Assembly: GCA_010672165.1 (NCBI GenBank)
Contig: JAAHHN010000020.1
Span: forward strand, 1 to 51,356
Length of the DNA stretch: 51,356 bases
Origin: Spirulina sp. SIO3F2
GTDB lineage: Bacteria > Cyanobacteriota > Cyanobacteriia > Cyanobacteriales > Spirulinaceae
Reading direction: 5' to 3'
How positions within the stretch are numbered: the first letter of the stretch is position 1; each line of letters starts with the position of its first letter. The notes beneath the pieces are model-generated. The model was given only the letters and a program-made list of their open reading frames with translations, was not told the origin of the DNA and ran no database searches. The position numbers and the translations under genes were made by a program. Below, piece after piece: positions 16,488 to 25,563 of this stretch.

Positions 16488-16790
16488 ATGAGTTCATTGA
16501 AGAAAACCTATGTGCTCAAGCTGTATGTTGCAGGAAACACCCCTAGTTCAGCTCGGGCCCTCAAAACCCTCAAAAATATTCTTGAAGAAGACTTTAAAGG
16601 AGTTTATGCTCTCAAAGTTATTGATGTTCTTAAAAATCCTCAACTAGCGGAAGAGGACAAGATCTTGGCAACCCCTACACTGTCCAAAGTTTTACCACCA
16701 CCTGTACGTAAAATCATTGGTGATCTTTCTGATCGAGAAAAGGTCTTGATTGGTCTAGATCTACTCTACGAAGAAATCAGTGAAGAGTGA
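16488..16790 (+). CDS. kaiB: Circadian clock protein KaiB
   Basis: A 100-residue protein of the thioredoxin-like, fold-switching KaiB family. It starts [19 protein letters not shown]. Conserved blocks are [37 protein letters not shown], then [21 protein letters not shown]. KaiB binds phosphorylated KaiC at dusk and sequesters KaiA. The acidic C-terminal tail (YEEISEE) is short, as in S. elongatus. It lies 66 bp after kaiA and 71 bp before kaiC. Confidence 0.98.
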   Translation: MSSLKKTYVLKLYVAGNTPSSARALKTLKNILEEDFKGVYALKVIDVLKNPQLAEEDKILATPTLSKVLPPPVRKIIGDLSDREKVLIGLDLLYEEISEE

Positions 16791-16861
16791 AGGTAATTGC
16801 TCCGTCCGTTGATGACTTGTAAGCTCATTATCTATTGCCCTGTTTTTCCTGCCCTACAACC

Positions 16862-18421
16862 ATGAATCAACCGACCAATTCTGAAACTGAACTTTCTATA
16901 ACGCCAATTGGTGTCCGGAAAATTCGTACTATGATCGAGGGCTTTGACGAAATTAGCCACGGTGGTATGCCCATTGGTCGTACAACTTTAGCTAGTGGGA
17001 CATCCGGCACAGGTAAAACGCTGTTGGCTGTGCAATTTCTATATAACGGGATTAAATCATTTGGAGAACCGGGTGTTTTTGTCACCTTTGAAGAATCTCC
17101 GACTGACATTATTACTAATGCCTATAGTTTTGGCTGGAATTTACAAGAGCTAATTGATCAGGGCAAACTCTTTATCTTGGATGCCTCCCCTGATCCAGAA
17201 GGTCAAGAAGTGGTGGGTAATTTTGACTTGTCTGCTTTGATTGAACGAATTCAATATGCAATCCGTAAGTATAAAGCTAAGCGAGTTTCGATTGACTCCG
17301 TTACAGCAGTCTTTCAGCAGTACGAAGGGGCTTCTGTGGTGCGACGCGAGATCTTCCGCTTAGTAGCACGCCTTAAACATATTGGTGTCACCTCCATTAT
17401 GACCACAGAGCGAGTAGATGAATATGGTCCCGTCGCTCGGTTTGGCGTTGAAGAGTTTGTCTCTGACAATGTGGTGATTGTGCGCAATGTTCTTGAAGGA
17501 GAGCGCCGCCGTCGCACCATCGAAATTCTCAAGCTTCGGGGTACAACCCATATGAAGGGAGAATATCCCTTTACCATTACCAATGATGGCATCAATATCT
17601 TCCCGCTCGGCGCGATGCGACTGACCCAGCGATCGTCGAATACCCGGATTTCCTCGGGTGTAACCACCTTGGATGAAATGTGTGGTGGAGGCTTTTTTCG
17701 AGATTCAATTATTTTGGCCACGGGGGCAACAGGAACAGGTAAAACCCTACTGGTGAGTAAGTTTTTGCAAGAGGGTTGTCTTCAAGGGGAACGGGCAATT
17801 TTGTTTGCCTATGAAGAATCTCGGGCGCAACTGTCTCGTAATGCCAATTCCTGGGGAGTAAACTTTGAGGAAATGGAGAAAAAGGGTTTACTTAAACTCC
17901 TCTGTAACTACCCTGAATCTGCTGGTTTAGAAGATCACCTCCAGATGATCAAGTCGGAAATTGAACAGTTTAAACCCGCTCGAATTGCGATCGACTCCCT
18001 CTCAGCTCTCGCCCGTGGGGTGACTAACAATGCCTTCCGACAGTTTGTCATCGGGGTAACAGGCTATGCCAAACAAGAAGAAATCACCGGTTTCTTCACC
18101 AATACCACTGACCAATTTATGGGCTCAAACTCCATTACCGAGTCCCACATTTCCACCATTACAGACACAATTATCATGCTGCAATATGTGGAAATCCGGG
18201 GTGAGATGTCTCGGGCAATTAATGTTTTTAAGATGCGAGGTTCTTGGCATGACAAGGGCATTCGGGAATATTCCATTAGTTCTGCTGGCCCTGACATCAA
18301 GGATTCTTTCCGTAACTATGAGCGTCTGATCAGTGGTTCACCAACCCGAATTAGCTTGGATGAAAAGAGCGAATTGTCTCGCATTGTTCGGGGGGTTCGG
18401 GATAAAACTCAGGATGACTAA
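16862..18421 (+). CDS. kaiC: Circadian clock ATPase/kinase KaiC
   Basis: A 519-residue double RecA-fold protein, the same length as S. elongatus KaiC. The start is the ATG at 16862 (MNQPTNSETELSI); a frame extension from 16835 is ignored. CI has Walker A SGTSGTGKT with Lys52 and catalytic Glu77/Glu78. CII has GATGTGKT with Lys294 and Glu318/Glu319. The autophosphorylation sites Ser431 and Thr432 lie in ESHISTITDTI. All these numbers equal those of S. elongatus, so the clock chemistry should be fully conserved. The stop overlaps by four bases the stop of the convergent CPXCG gene. Confidence 0.99.
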   Translation: MNQPTNSETELSITPIGVRKIRTMIEGFDEISHGGMPIGRTTLASGTSGTGKTLLAVQFLYNGIKSFGEPGVFVTFEESPTDIITNAYSFGWNLQELIDQGKLFILDASPDPEGQEVVGNFDLSALIERIQYAIRKYKAKRVSIDSVTAVFQQYEGASVVRREIFRLVARLKHIGVTSIMTTERVDEYGPVARFGVEEFVSDNVVIVRNVLEGERRRRTIEILKLRGTTHMKGEYPFTITNDGINIFPLGAMRLTQRSSNTRISSGVTTLDEMCGGGFFRDSIILATGATGTGKTLLVSKFLQEGCLQGERAILFAYEESRAQLSRNANSWGVNFEEMEKKGLLKLLCNYPESAGLEDHLQMIKSEIEQFKPARIAIDSLSALARGVTNNAFRQFVIGVTGYAKQEEITGFFTNTTDQFMGSNSITESHISTITDTIIMLQYVEIRGEMSRAINVFKMRGSWHDKGIREYSISSAGPDIKDSFRNYERLISGSPTRISLDEKSELSRIVRGVRDKTQDD

Positions 18422-18600
18422 CCTGCATATTCCGTCCCGATGCTAACATCCCAAATTTCTTCGTTGACCTGTACTGCTAAAACGTTAGGCCGACAGCAAA
18501 CTTGGCAAGCTTCCACATAGGATTGCCTCATCCCCTGGCTCAGATCAACAAAGGTTAAGTTGGTCTCACCACACACTGCACATCTCACCACACACTGCAC
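18418..18600 (-). CDS. CPXCG-type cysteine-rich zinc-ribbon protein, 5' end disrupted
   Basis: A 60-residue reading from GTG at 18600, with CAVCGETNLTFVDLSQG and CQVCCRPNVLAVQV, recognised as the CPXCG-motif cysteine-rich family. Two CxxC knuckles would bind zinc. The natural start seems to be the ATG at 18625, giving MEIAAEFYCAVCGE. A 19-bp tandem duplication (18564-18601) puts that start out of frame, ending it at 18566-18568 after 19 codons. Removing one repeat unit would restore one continuous frame of about 62 codons. The gene is therefore either a fresh pseudogene or restarts at GTG 18600, for which no good ribosome site is seen. Confidence 0.7.
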   Translation of the reverse strand: MQCVVRCAVCGETNLTFVDLSQGMRQSYVEACQVCCRPNVLAVQVNEEIWDVSIGTEYAG

Positions 18601-18601
18601 A
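18564..18601 (-). repeat. Perfect 19-bp tandem duplication
   Basis: TCTCACCACACACTGCACA occurs twice without spacer, at 18564-18582 and 18583-18601. It duplicates the part of the CPXCG gene encoding the first zinc knuckle and shifts the frame. Confidence 0.95.
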
Positions 18602-18628
18602 GTAGAATTCCGCCGCGATTTCCATGCT

Positions 18629-19168
18629 CTAGATCAACTCATCCAATTGAGCTAACACTTCAGTGCTATGGATTGCAGGACGAACTCCCAAAAAGATTTT
18701 GCGTAAAGTTCCTTCTGGATCAATGAGATAGGTATGGCGTAATGACATACCCGTCAGGTAAGAACCATAGGCTTTACTGACAGCCCCATTAGTATCGGCC
18801 AACAAAGGAAATCGTAACCCTTCACTATCGCAAAACTCGCGGTGCGAATCCACGGTATCGACGCTTACCCCTAGAATTTGTGTGTTTCGTGCTTGGTATT
18901 TCGGTAGATCTTGTTGAAAGCGTCGCGCCTCTAGAGTACAACCAGGAGTGAAATCTTTGGGATAGAAATACAGTGTAACCCACTGACCTCGATAGTCCGA
19001 AAGGGCGATCGCGCCCTCACCCGTATTGGTTGGCAAGCTGAATTCTGGTGCAGGTTGGTTAAGTGAGGGCTGGGGCCCACCCAAGGCGATCGCCGCAGGC
19101 GCAATGCCCCAACTGAGCAGAAAAGCGAGACCAATCGTGAACAAACCTGTAAGAAGACGCGGCAACAT
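18629..19168 (-). CDS. Peroxiredoxin Q (BCP family) with signal peptide
   Basis: A 179-residue protein. A signal or membrane segment covers about 5-29 (LLTGLFTIGLAFLLSWGIAP, then AAIALGG). The thioredoxin-fold peroxiredoxin domain follows. The peroxidatic cysteine is Cys77 in FTPGCTLEARRF. The usual resolving Cys five residues later is Arg here; the only other cysteine is Cys113 (REFCDSEG). It should reduce hydroperoxides in the periplasm or thylakoid lumen, with either a distant resolving Cys or an external thiol. It has the same direction as the CPXCG gene and ends 3 bp before that gene's presumed ATG at 18625. Confidence 0.88.
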   Translation of the reverse strand: MLPRLLTGLFTIGLAFLLSWGIAPAAIALGGPQPSLNQPAPEFSLPTNTGEGAIALSDYRGQWVTLYFYPKDFTPGCTLEARRFQQDLPKYQARNTQILGVSVDTVDSHREFCDSEGLRFPLLADTNGAVSKAYGSYLTGMSLRHTYLIDPEGTLRKIFLGVRPAIHSTEVLAQLDELI

Positions 19169-19284
19169 CGAGAAATTATGGAGTACGTATAAGTCAATAC
19201 CGCTATTGTATCGAAGTCCTGCTGCCCCCTAAGCTAAACTAGAGATCCCTTCGACTTAACTGTATCCCAGCTCTGGCCAATCTT

Positions 19285-20958
19285 GTGTCTGATTCATCTA
19301 CGCCTCAAACCAGCCATTTTGATAGTATTGATGCTGCTTTAGCGGATATCAAAGCAGGTCGCTCTGTCATTGTGGTTGATGATGAGAACCGTGAGAACGA
19401 AGGTGATCTGATTTGTGCCGCCCAGTTTGCGACCCCCGACATGATCAATTTCATGGCGGTGGAAGCACGGGGTCTGATTTGTTTGGCGATGACGGGCGAT
19501 CGCCTCGATCGCCTCGATTTGCCCCTCATGGTTACCAACAACACCGACCCCAATCAAACCGCGTTTACTGTCAGCATTGATGCGGGGCCACACCTCGGTG
19601 TCACTACAGGTATCTCTGCTGACGATCGCGCTAAAACCATCCAAGTGGCCATCAACCCTGCCACCCTGCCCACCGATCTGCGACGGCCAGGGCATATTTT
19701 TCCATTGCGAGCCAAAATTGGTGGGGTGCTCAAACGTGCTGGTCATACCGAAGCAGCGGTTGATCTGGCTCGCTTGGCGGGTCTATATCCGGCTGGGGTT
19801 ATTTGTGAGATCCAAAACCCTGATGGCTCGATGGCCCGGTTGCCCCAGCTATTTGACTATGCCCAAGCGCATAATCTTAAACTTATTAGTATTGCTGATT
19901 TAATTAGTTATCGCTTGGCGCACGATCGCTTCGTCTACCGAGAATCCGTTTGCGCCTTTCCCAGTCAGTTTGGTACTTTTTCTCTTTATGCCTACCGCAA
20001 TAGTCTGGATGGCAGTGAGCATATTGCCATTGTCAAAGGCGATCCGGCCACCTTTGCCAGCCAGCCTGTGATGGTGCGGATGCATTCAGAATGTCTAACT
20101 GGGGACGCATTGGGGTCGTTGCGCTGTGACTGTCGGATGCAACTCCAAACGGCCTTGAAGATGATTGAAGCAGCGGGTCAAGGAGTTGTAGTCTATCTTC
20201 GTCAAGAAGGGCGAGGCATTGGTTTGGTCAATAAACTCAAGGCCTATTCCCTCCAAGATCTTGGCTTTGATACCGTCGAAGCCAATGAGCGACTAGGCTT
20301 TCCTGCTGATCTGCGCAACTATGGCATGGGAGCACAGATTCTAAATGACCTCGGTGTACGTCAGATTCGGTTGGTCACCAACAATCCCCGTAAAATTGCC
20401 GGTCTTAAGGGCTATGGTTTAGAGGTGGTCGATCGTCTCCCCCTCTTGATTGAGGCGACGGACTATAACGTTGATTATTTGGCCACTAAGGCCCAGAAGC
20501 TGGGTCATCTGTTACTACAGACTTATCTCATCACTCTCGCCCTCGATTGGCAGGATGGTGAACTCTCCGCAACTCAACGGTACGAACACCTCGAAAAACT
20601 CCGTGATCTCGCTCGGGGGGTAAATTTACTGGTGCAGGAGGAAACCCGCCCGGTGGCGATTGCTCTATTTGGCAAACCGGTCTTAGTGCTACATTTTGGC
20701 TTTGATCAGCCCGATCTCGCGCCAGCAGAATGGTATCAAATGGCCCCACATCCCTATGCTAAGGCGATTGCCACACTCCTCGATCAAGTGGTCAATTTGC
20801 CTTACCTGCACCGTTTGCAACTGCTGATTGCCAACGGTCGTGATCCCCTGGCTCACCTGCGGGGAAACCTCTCTAATGCGTCTTTAGCACACCCCCCCTC
20901 CGCTCAGCAGGGCCAATGGCAAACTGAAGTGATCTACTGTCACCAGTTCAAGGGGTAA
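19285..20958 (+). CDS. ribBA: Bifunctional DHBP synthase / GTP cyclohydrolase II
   Basis: A 557-residue fusion starting at GTG. Residues about 8-210 are 3,4-dihydroxy-2-butanone-4-phosphate synthase ([42 protein letters not shown]). Residues about 215-410 are GTP cyclohydrolase II, with zinc ligands in [16 protein letters not shown] and the motif [20 protein letters not shown]. Both start the two branches of riboflavin synthesis. About 145 extra C-terminal residues (after [10 protein letters not shown]) belong to neither domain; such extensions occur in other cyanobacterial RibBA proteins as far as I recall, with unknown role. Confidence 0.95.
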   Translation: MSDSSTPQTSHFDSIDAALADIKAGRSVIVVDDENRENEGDLICAAQFATPDMINFMAVEARGLICLAMTGDRLDRLDLPLMVTNNTDPNQTAFTVSIDAGPHLGVTTGISADDRAKTIQVAINPATLPTDLRRPGHIFPLRAKIGGVLKRAGHTEAAVDLARLAGLYPAGVICEIQNPDGSMARLPQLFDYAQAHNLKLISIADLISYRLAHDRFVYRESVCAFPSQFGTFSLYAYRNSLDGSEHIAIVKGDPATFASQPVMVRMHSECLTGDALGSLRCDCRMQLQTALKMIEAAGQGVVVYLRQEGRGIGLVNKLKAYSLQDLGFDTVEANERLGFPADLRNYGMGAQILNDLGVRQIRLVTNNPRKIAGLKGYGLEVVDRLPLLIEATDYNVDYLATKAQKLGHLLLQTYLITLALDWQDGELSATQRYEHLEKLRDLARGVNLLVQEETRPVAIALFGKPVLVLHFGFDQPDLAPAEWYQMAPHPYAKAIATLLDQVVNLPYLHRLQLLIANGRDPLAHLRGNLSNASLAHPPSAQQGQWQTEVIYCHQFKG

Positions 20959-21076
20959 CCAAACGAGGAATGAGGTTAAAGAGATTATAAAGATGTGGGA
21001 TGATTTAAAGGACAAGCACAGCAAGTACATCGATGTCTTCGGAATCTTTTAGACCGCAGTACATCGGGTCTCCAGG

Positions 21077-23026
21077 ATGAGTAATCAAGATTCCGTTTTG
21101 ACAGAATTGCAGACCGCCCTACCCCATTGGCGACCGCAAATGTTTTTTAAATCATCTTTAGTCGCCCTGTCCCATGCGATGGAAGATCAAGTTTTGGCCA
21201 ACCCCGATGCGCCTTTGGTGATTGCGACGTTTCAACAGGAGCGGTTTTATCGTCAAGAGGCCCATCGGTATCAGCGTATCGCTGCTAAATCTCCCCAGGT
21301 CTATGTGCTCTCCGCCCCCGAAACCGAATTTCAGGATGCCTCAGATAGCTACGAGACGATCGCATTTGACACCACTGATGCCCTCACCCAGGAATGGCAT
21401 CTGGTGATTATTGGCGATCACTATGCCAACTGCTTGATTTGCCGAGAACGTCAGCTCTCTGAAACCGAAAAGACCCCTATTGCCATGGATACCCATCGTC
21501 GCTTTGAGGGCATTTGGACGTTTGATCGCCAAGTCAGTGGGGTGGCTGCTCAAATTCTCCTCACCCGAATTGCGGCCTATCGCCCGGAGCTGCTCAAAAA
21601 AACTCAATTGGCCCAACAGCGCTATCTCAATAATGTCTGTCCCATTGATGTCCCCAAGGCTGGGGTGAATGCTCTGGCTACAGGCAACCCGGATCCCTTC
21701 GTGAATCGTTTAGTGAGCTATCTTCAAGTCGGGCAATACAAGCTCCTCAAGGCCTACCGAGCGATCGCCGCCCAAGAGCAGCGAGAGCGTCTGTTGCATC
21801 TGATGACCAGTGCCATCCGCCAATCCCTCAATCCGGATGAAATGATGCAAGTAGCTGTTGAGCAACTCGGCCCCGCCCTCAGGGCAAGCCGTTGTATCGC
21901 CTACCGTTGTGATGCACTCGCGCTCTCAGCGACGATCGCCCACGAATTTCACACTGCTGGCATTCCACCGCTGACAGGGCAGCCTTGGCCACTCCAGGGT
22001 AATCCCCTCTTTGAACAAGTTGTGGCTACCCATGACTCAGTATTTATTCCTAATGTCCGGACAGATCGCCAATTACCTGCTGGGGTTGCCAAACAAGCTG
22101 TTGCCCAAGGGATTGTTGCTTGGTTGTGGGTGGCGATCTTTTACCAAGATCGTTTTTTGGGCATGATTGAGCTCCACCAATGTCAAACTGAGCAAAAAAC
22201 CTGGACGGCTGAAGATGTGGCTTTAGCTGAAGCGATCGCTACTCAACTGGGTGTTGCACTGATCCAAGCTGAAGCCTACGCTAATCTTGAAGAACTGAAC
22301 GAACAACTTGCTGCCCTTGAACGCACACGCTCCAATCTCGTTGCCATCACCGGCCATGAATTGCGGACTCCCCTCTCGACCATTCAAGTCTGTTTAGAAA
22401 GCTTAGCCAGCGAACCGGATATGCCAGCCGAACTCCGACAAGTGATGTTAAGTACTGCCCTCGAAGATGGTGAACGGATGCGGAAGTTAATTCAAGACTT
22501 CCTCACCCTTTCTCAATTGGAGAGTGGTCGCATTCAATGGCACATTGAACCCATTTCCCTTGAAGAATGTATTGAGTTGGGGTTAAGCAACACCCGCTCC
22601 CAGCAAGCCAAACGAAAAATTCCCACCTTAGTCCGAGGTAATTGGCAAGACCTGCCGATGGTTTTGGCGGATGGGGAATGGTTTGTCGAAGTTTTGGTCA
22701 AACTCCTGGATAACGCCTGTAAGTTCACCCCCCCCGAAGGCTCAATTTCGATTACAGCCCAACCCAACGCAGCCCAGATGATGTGCCTCACCGTTGCTGA
22801 TACAGGGCGAGGCATAGAGCCTAATCGGCTGGAAACCGTTTTTGATCGCTTTTATCAAGAGGAAGGTGCCCTCCAGCGCACTACAGGGGGAACAGGCCTG
22901 GGGTTGGCGATTTGTCGGCAAATTATCCAGCGTTGGGGCGGCACAATTTGGGCTGAATCAGCAGGGAAAGATCAAGGCAGTCAGTTCCATTTCACTATCC
23001 CCCTGGCAGACCCCTTGGAAGAGTAA
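21077..23026 (+). CDS. DICT-GAF sensor histidine kinase
   Basis: A 649-residue cytoplasmic kinase without membrane helices. The first ~160 residues resemble a DICT sensory domain (LVIATFQQERFYRQEAHRYQ, WHLVIIGDHYANCLICRE). A GAF domain follows (about 245-400, SLNPDEMMQVAVEQLGPALR). HisKA has the phospho-acceptor His427 in ITGHELRTPLSTI. The HATPase domain has the N-box LLDNACKFTPPEG, G1 VADTGRGIEP and G2 TGGTGLGLAICRQII. No receiver domain and no response regulator gene nearby, so its partner is elsewhere. DICT domains are linked by earlier analyses to light or diguanylate signalling; the ligand here is unknown. Confidence 0.85.
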   Translation: MSNQDSVLTELQTALPHWRPQMFFKSSLVALSHAMEDQVLANPDAPLVIATFQQERFYRQEAHRYQRIAAKSPQVYVLSAPETEFQDASDSYETIAFDTTDALTQEWHLVIIGDHYANCLICRERQLSETEKTPIAMDTHRRFEGIWTFDRQVSGVAAQILLTRIAAYRPELLKKTQLAQQRYLNNVCPIDVPKAGVNALATGNPDPFVNRLVSYLQVGQYKLLKAYRAIAAQEQRERLLHLMTSAIRQSLNPDEMMQVAVEQLGPALRASRCIAYRCDALALSATIAHEFHTAGIPPLTGQPWPLQGNPLFEQVVATHDSVFIPNVRTDRQLPAGVAKQAVAQGIVAWLWVAIFYQDRFLGMIELHQCQTEQKTWTAEDVALAEAIATQLGVALIQAEAYANLEELNEQLAALERTRSNLVAITGHELRTPLSTIQVCLESLASEPDMPAELRQVMLSTALEDGERMRKLIQDFLTLSQLESGRIQWHIEPISLEECIELGLSNTRSQQAKRKIPTLVRGNWQDLPMVLADGEWFVEVLVKLLDNACKFTPPEGSISITAQPNAAQMMCLTVADTGRGIEPNRLETVFDRFYQEEGALQRTTGGTGLGLAICRQIIQRWGGTIWAESAGKDQGSQFHFTIPLADPLEE

Positions 23027-23119
23027 TGAGTTGGCTATTGGCAATTCAGCATGAATGTGTAAATTTGTGCGATAATTTGTAACGAAGTTTTGCAATTAAT
23101 GAGAAAACGAGTGGTCATT

Positions 23120-23503
23120 ATGGATCAAGACCAGTCAGAACAGACCGTTGAGACCCTCAATCCAGCCGCTCAAGAACAGACGCTGGCAGATTTAGCACCA
23201 GCTCGTTATGAATGTGCCCCCTGCGGTTATGTCTACGAACCGGATCAGGGAGACAGTTCTGCGGATATTCCACCAGGGACAGCGTTTGAAGATTTGCCCA
23301 TCAGTTGGCGTTGCCCAGTTTGTGGTGTGGGCAAGTCCCAGTTCCAAAATATTGGTGCCGGCAATGTGCCCTCAGGATTTCAAGAAAACTTGAACTATGG
23401 CTTGGGAGTGAATACCCTAACGCCCAACCAAAAGAATTTACTCATTTTTGGGGGCTTAGCCTTGGCAGTCCTCTTTTTCTTGAGCCTTTATGGACTCAAT
23501 TAA
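23120..23503 (+). CDS. rubA: Membrane-anchored rubredoxin RubA
   Basis: A 127-residue protein. The rubredoxin iron site is CAPCGY (Cys32, Cys35) plus CPVCGV (Cys65, Cys68). A single C-terminal membrane helix covers about 107-125 ([19 protein letters not shown]). RubA is needed for photosystem II assembly, and also affects PSI accumulation in some species. It heads the conserved rubA-ycf48-psbEFLJ order. The ATG at 23120 (MDQDQSEQ) is preferred; an in-frame ATG at 23099 is possible. Confidence 0.93.
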   Translation: MDQDQSEQTVETLNPAAQEQTLADLAPARYECAPCGYVYEPDQGDSSADIPPGTAFEDLPISWRCPVCGVGKSQFQNIGAGNVPSGFQENLNYGLGVNTLTPNQKNLLIFGGLALAVLFFLSLYGLN

Positions 23504-23700
23504 CCAAACAGAGCTCTCTTGGTGATGTTAGTTGCAAGGTAGCAACGCCCTCTTGGGTTGCTGGATTCACTAAAAAGTCCTGCTTGCATTAAATCACCCG
23601 CCAAGAATCTGTTATCAAGATGTCCAAGCTAAATTAGCGAATTAACTTGTTGCGATCGCTCCATCCTTAAAAACCCTTTATTTTATTGCCCCTCTCACCG

Positions 23701-24696
23701 ATGAACATGCTATTGAAGCGCTTTGCCCATTGCCTTATGGTTGTGTTGCTTGCGTTAGGTTGCATTGGCTGTAGCAATGTGCCTAGCCTCAGCACTAACC
23801 CTTGGCAGATTATGAACTTGCCCACTGATGCGAGCTTGTATGATCTAGCTTTTACTGGCGATCCAAATCATGGCTGGCTGGTGGGTAGCCGTTCTACATT
23901 ATTTGAAACCTTCGATCGCGGCCAAACTTGGCAACCCCGGCAGATCGAGTTAGGCGATGAAAAAATCAACTTCACCGGGGTGAGTTTTTTCGGTCAAGAA
24001 GGTTGGATTGTGGGGAAGCCCTCAATCTTGCTTCATACCTTGGATGGGGGTAAGAACTGGACTCGAATTGTTCTGAGTAGCAAACTCCCTGGTGCTCCCT
24101 ACAGCATTCTTGCTTTGGGCAAAAACGCCGCCGAGATGGCCACAGATGTGGGGGCTATTTATAAGACCACTGATGGGGCGAAGAATTGGAAAGCCCTGGT
24201 TCAAGAGGCCGTTGGTGTGGTGCGCAACTTACAGCGATCGCCGTCGGGTGAATATGTTGCGGTCTCCTCCCGAGGCAACTTCTATTCCACCTGGACACCT
24301 GGAGATATCGCCTGGGAACCCCATAACCGCAACAGTTCTCGTCGTTTACAGAATATTGGTTTTGGTCGTGATGGTCGTCAATGGCTGTTGGCGCGGGGCG
24401 GTCAGATCCAATTCAGCGACTCTGGGGAAGACGGCTCTTGGGGAGAGGTGATTTACCCAGAACCTTCAACCAGTTGGGGCTTTTTAGATATTGGCTATCG
24501 CACAGCGGATGAAATGTGGCTCTCGGGCGGCAGTGGGAATCTGCTGGTGAGCACCGATGGGGGCCAAACCTGGCAAAAGGATCGTGCTGTAGAGAATGCG
24601 CCAGCTAACCTCTATCGCATCTTGTTCCAAGATGCTGACCATGGCTTTATCTTGGGCGATCGCGGTGTGCTGCTTCGCTACACCCCGTCCACTTAA
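23701..24696 (+). CDS. ycf48: Photosystem II assembly factor Ycf48 (HCF136)
   Basis: A 331-residue lumenal beta-propeller protein. It begins with a lipoprotein-type signal (LMVVLLALGCIGC, Cys21 or Cys24). Repeated propeller motifs of the form GGKNWTRI, DGAKNWKALV and DGGQTWQKD, with their asparagine/glycine turns, mark the BNR/Ycf48 fold. The protein binds newly made D1 and the early reaction centre. Start chosen at ATG 23701; an upstream TTG at 23686 has no support. It lies between rubA and psbE as in most cyanobacteria. Confidence 0.95.
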   Translation: MNMLLKRFAHCLMVVLLALGCIGCSNVPSLSTNPWQIMNLPTDASLYDLAFTGDPNHGWLVGSRSTLFETFDRGQTWQPRQIELGDEKINFTGVSFFGQEGWIVGKPSILLHTLDGGKNWTRIVLSSKLPGAPYSILALGKNAAEMATDVGAIYKTTDGAKNWKALVQEAVGVVRNLQRSPSGEYVAVSSRGNFYSTWTPGDIAWEPHNRNSSRRLQNIGFGRDGRQWLLARGGQIQFSDSGEDGSWGEVIYPEPSTSWGFLDIGYRTADEMWLSGGSGNLLVSTDGGQTWQKDRAVENAPANLYRILFQDADHGFILGDRGVLLRYTPST

Positions 24697-24709
24697 GCAA
24701 CATCATGCT

Positions 24710-24745
24710 CTGAGACGAAACCACGTCTCAGGCACAGCCCTTTTT
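24710..24745 (+). terminator. Hairpin terminator or attenuator between ycf48 and psbE
   Basis: CTGAGACG (24710-24717) and CGTCTCAG (24724-24731) form an 8-bp stem with a 6-base loop. A run of five T residues follows nine bases later (24741-24745). It probably separates the low-level rubA-ycf48 transcript from the highly expressed psbEFLJ. Confidence 0.55.
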
Positions 24746-24795
24746 GGGGTAAAGTAGATTTTAATATTGTTAACTTATTTTGAGGAGGAACCAGA

Positions 24796-25041
24796 ATGTC
24801 TGGTGTAACAGGTGAACGACCGTTTTCCGATATTGTGACAAGTATTCGGTATTGGGTTATTCACAGCATTACTATCCCCATGCTCTTTATTGCGGGTTGG
24901 CTGTTTGTGAGCACTGGCCTAGCCTATGATGCCTTTGGCACACCCCGTCCCAACGAGTATTACACCCAAGATCGTCAAGAGTTGCCGATTATTTCCGATC
25001 GCTACGAAGCGAAGCAGCAAATTGAAGACTTTAATCGCTAG
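24796..25041 (+). CDS. psbE: Cytochrome b559 alpha subunit
   Basis: An 81-residue photosystem II protein starting [20 protein letters not shown]. His23 in [11 protein letters not shown] is the axial haem ligand shared with PsbF. One membrane helix (about 19-42) and a lumenal tail follow. A strong GAGGAGG ribosome site precedes it. First gene of psbEFLJ. Confidence 0.99.
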   Translation: MSGVTGERPFSDIVTSIRYWVIHSITIPMLFIAGWLFVSTGLAYDAFGTPRPNEYYTQDRQELPIISDRYEAKQQIEDFNR

Positions 25042-25092
25042 TTGACGTTCGCTTAAATTCCTTAGCTTTGAATCTCAATTGAGGAGCATATT

Positions 25093-25227
25093 ATGACCAA
25101 TCCCAGTGGGAACCAACCCATCACTTATCCGATTTTTACGGTGCGTTGGCTTGCCGTTCACACCCTTGCGGTTCCCTCCGTTTTCTTTGTCGGGGCGATC
25201 GCAGCTATGCAATTTATTCAGCGCTAG
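25093..25227 (+). CDS. psbF: Cytochrome b559 beta subunit
   Basis: A 44-residue protein starting [20 protein letters not shown], ending in AMQFIQR. The haem-ligand histidine is in [15 protein letters not shown] (His23). GAGGAG stands 7-8 bases before the ATG. Too short for ordinary ORF calling but unmistakable from sequence and order. Confidence 0.98.
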   Translation: MTNPSGNQPITYPIFTVRWLAVHTLAVPSVFFVGAIAAMQFIQR

Positions 25228-25236
25228 GAGGTTTTG

Positions 25237-25356
25237 ATGGATAGAAATACCAACACGAATCGCCAGCCCGTTGAGCTGAACCGAACTTCCCTATTCCTAG
25301 GGCTACTGTTAATCTTTGTCTTGGGAATACTCTTCTCAAGTTACTTCTTTAACTAA
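25237..25356 (+). CDS. psbL: Photosystem II protein L
   Basis: A 39-residue protein starting [20 protein letters not shown]. Its single membrane helix is [19 protein letters not shown]. It lies at the PSII monomer interface. The ATG is 9 bp after the psbF stop, with AGGAGG overlapping the end of psbF. Confidence 0.98.
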   Translation: MDRNTNTNRQPVELNRTSLFLGLLLIFVLGILFSSYFFN

Positions 25357-25396
25357 GACTTGCTGCCGTTAATATTATTTGAGGAGATCATTAAAG

Positions 25397-25516
25397 ATGT
25401 TTAAAAATGGGCGCATTCCCCTTTGGGTTGTCGCGGTTGTTGCTGGCCTGGGCGCGATTTCTGTCCTCGGTCTGTTTTTCTACGGTGCTTACGCAGGCGT
25501 TGGTTCTTCACTCTAA
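25397..25516 (+). CDS. psbJ: Photosystem II protein J
   Basis: A 39-residue protein starting [19 protein letters not shown], with the conserved Gly-rich membrane helix and the end [13 protein letters not shown]. It affects the plastoquinone exchange region and electron flow from QA. GAGGAG is upstream. Last gene of psbEFLJ, followed by a strong terminator. Confidence 0.98.
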   Translation: MFKNGRIPLWVVAVVAGLGAISVLGLFFYGAYAGVGSSL

Positions 25517-25563
25517 GTTGGTGCAAGGGCTCAATTTTTTTAACAAAATTGCATAAGACAAGC

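Noticed and set aside
20993-21052. 19-codon frame (MWDDLKDKHSKYIDVFGIF) between ribBA and the histidine kinase
   Set aside because: Too short to support; no strong ribosome site and no recognised small-protein family.
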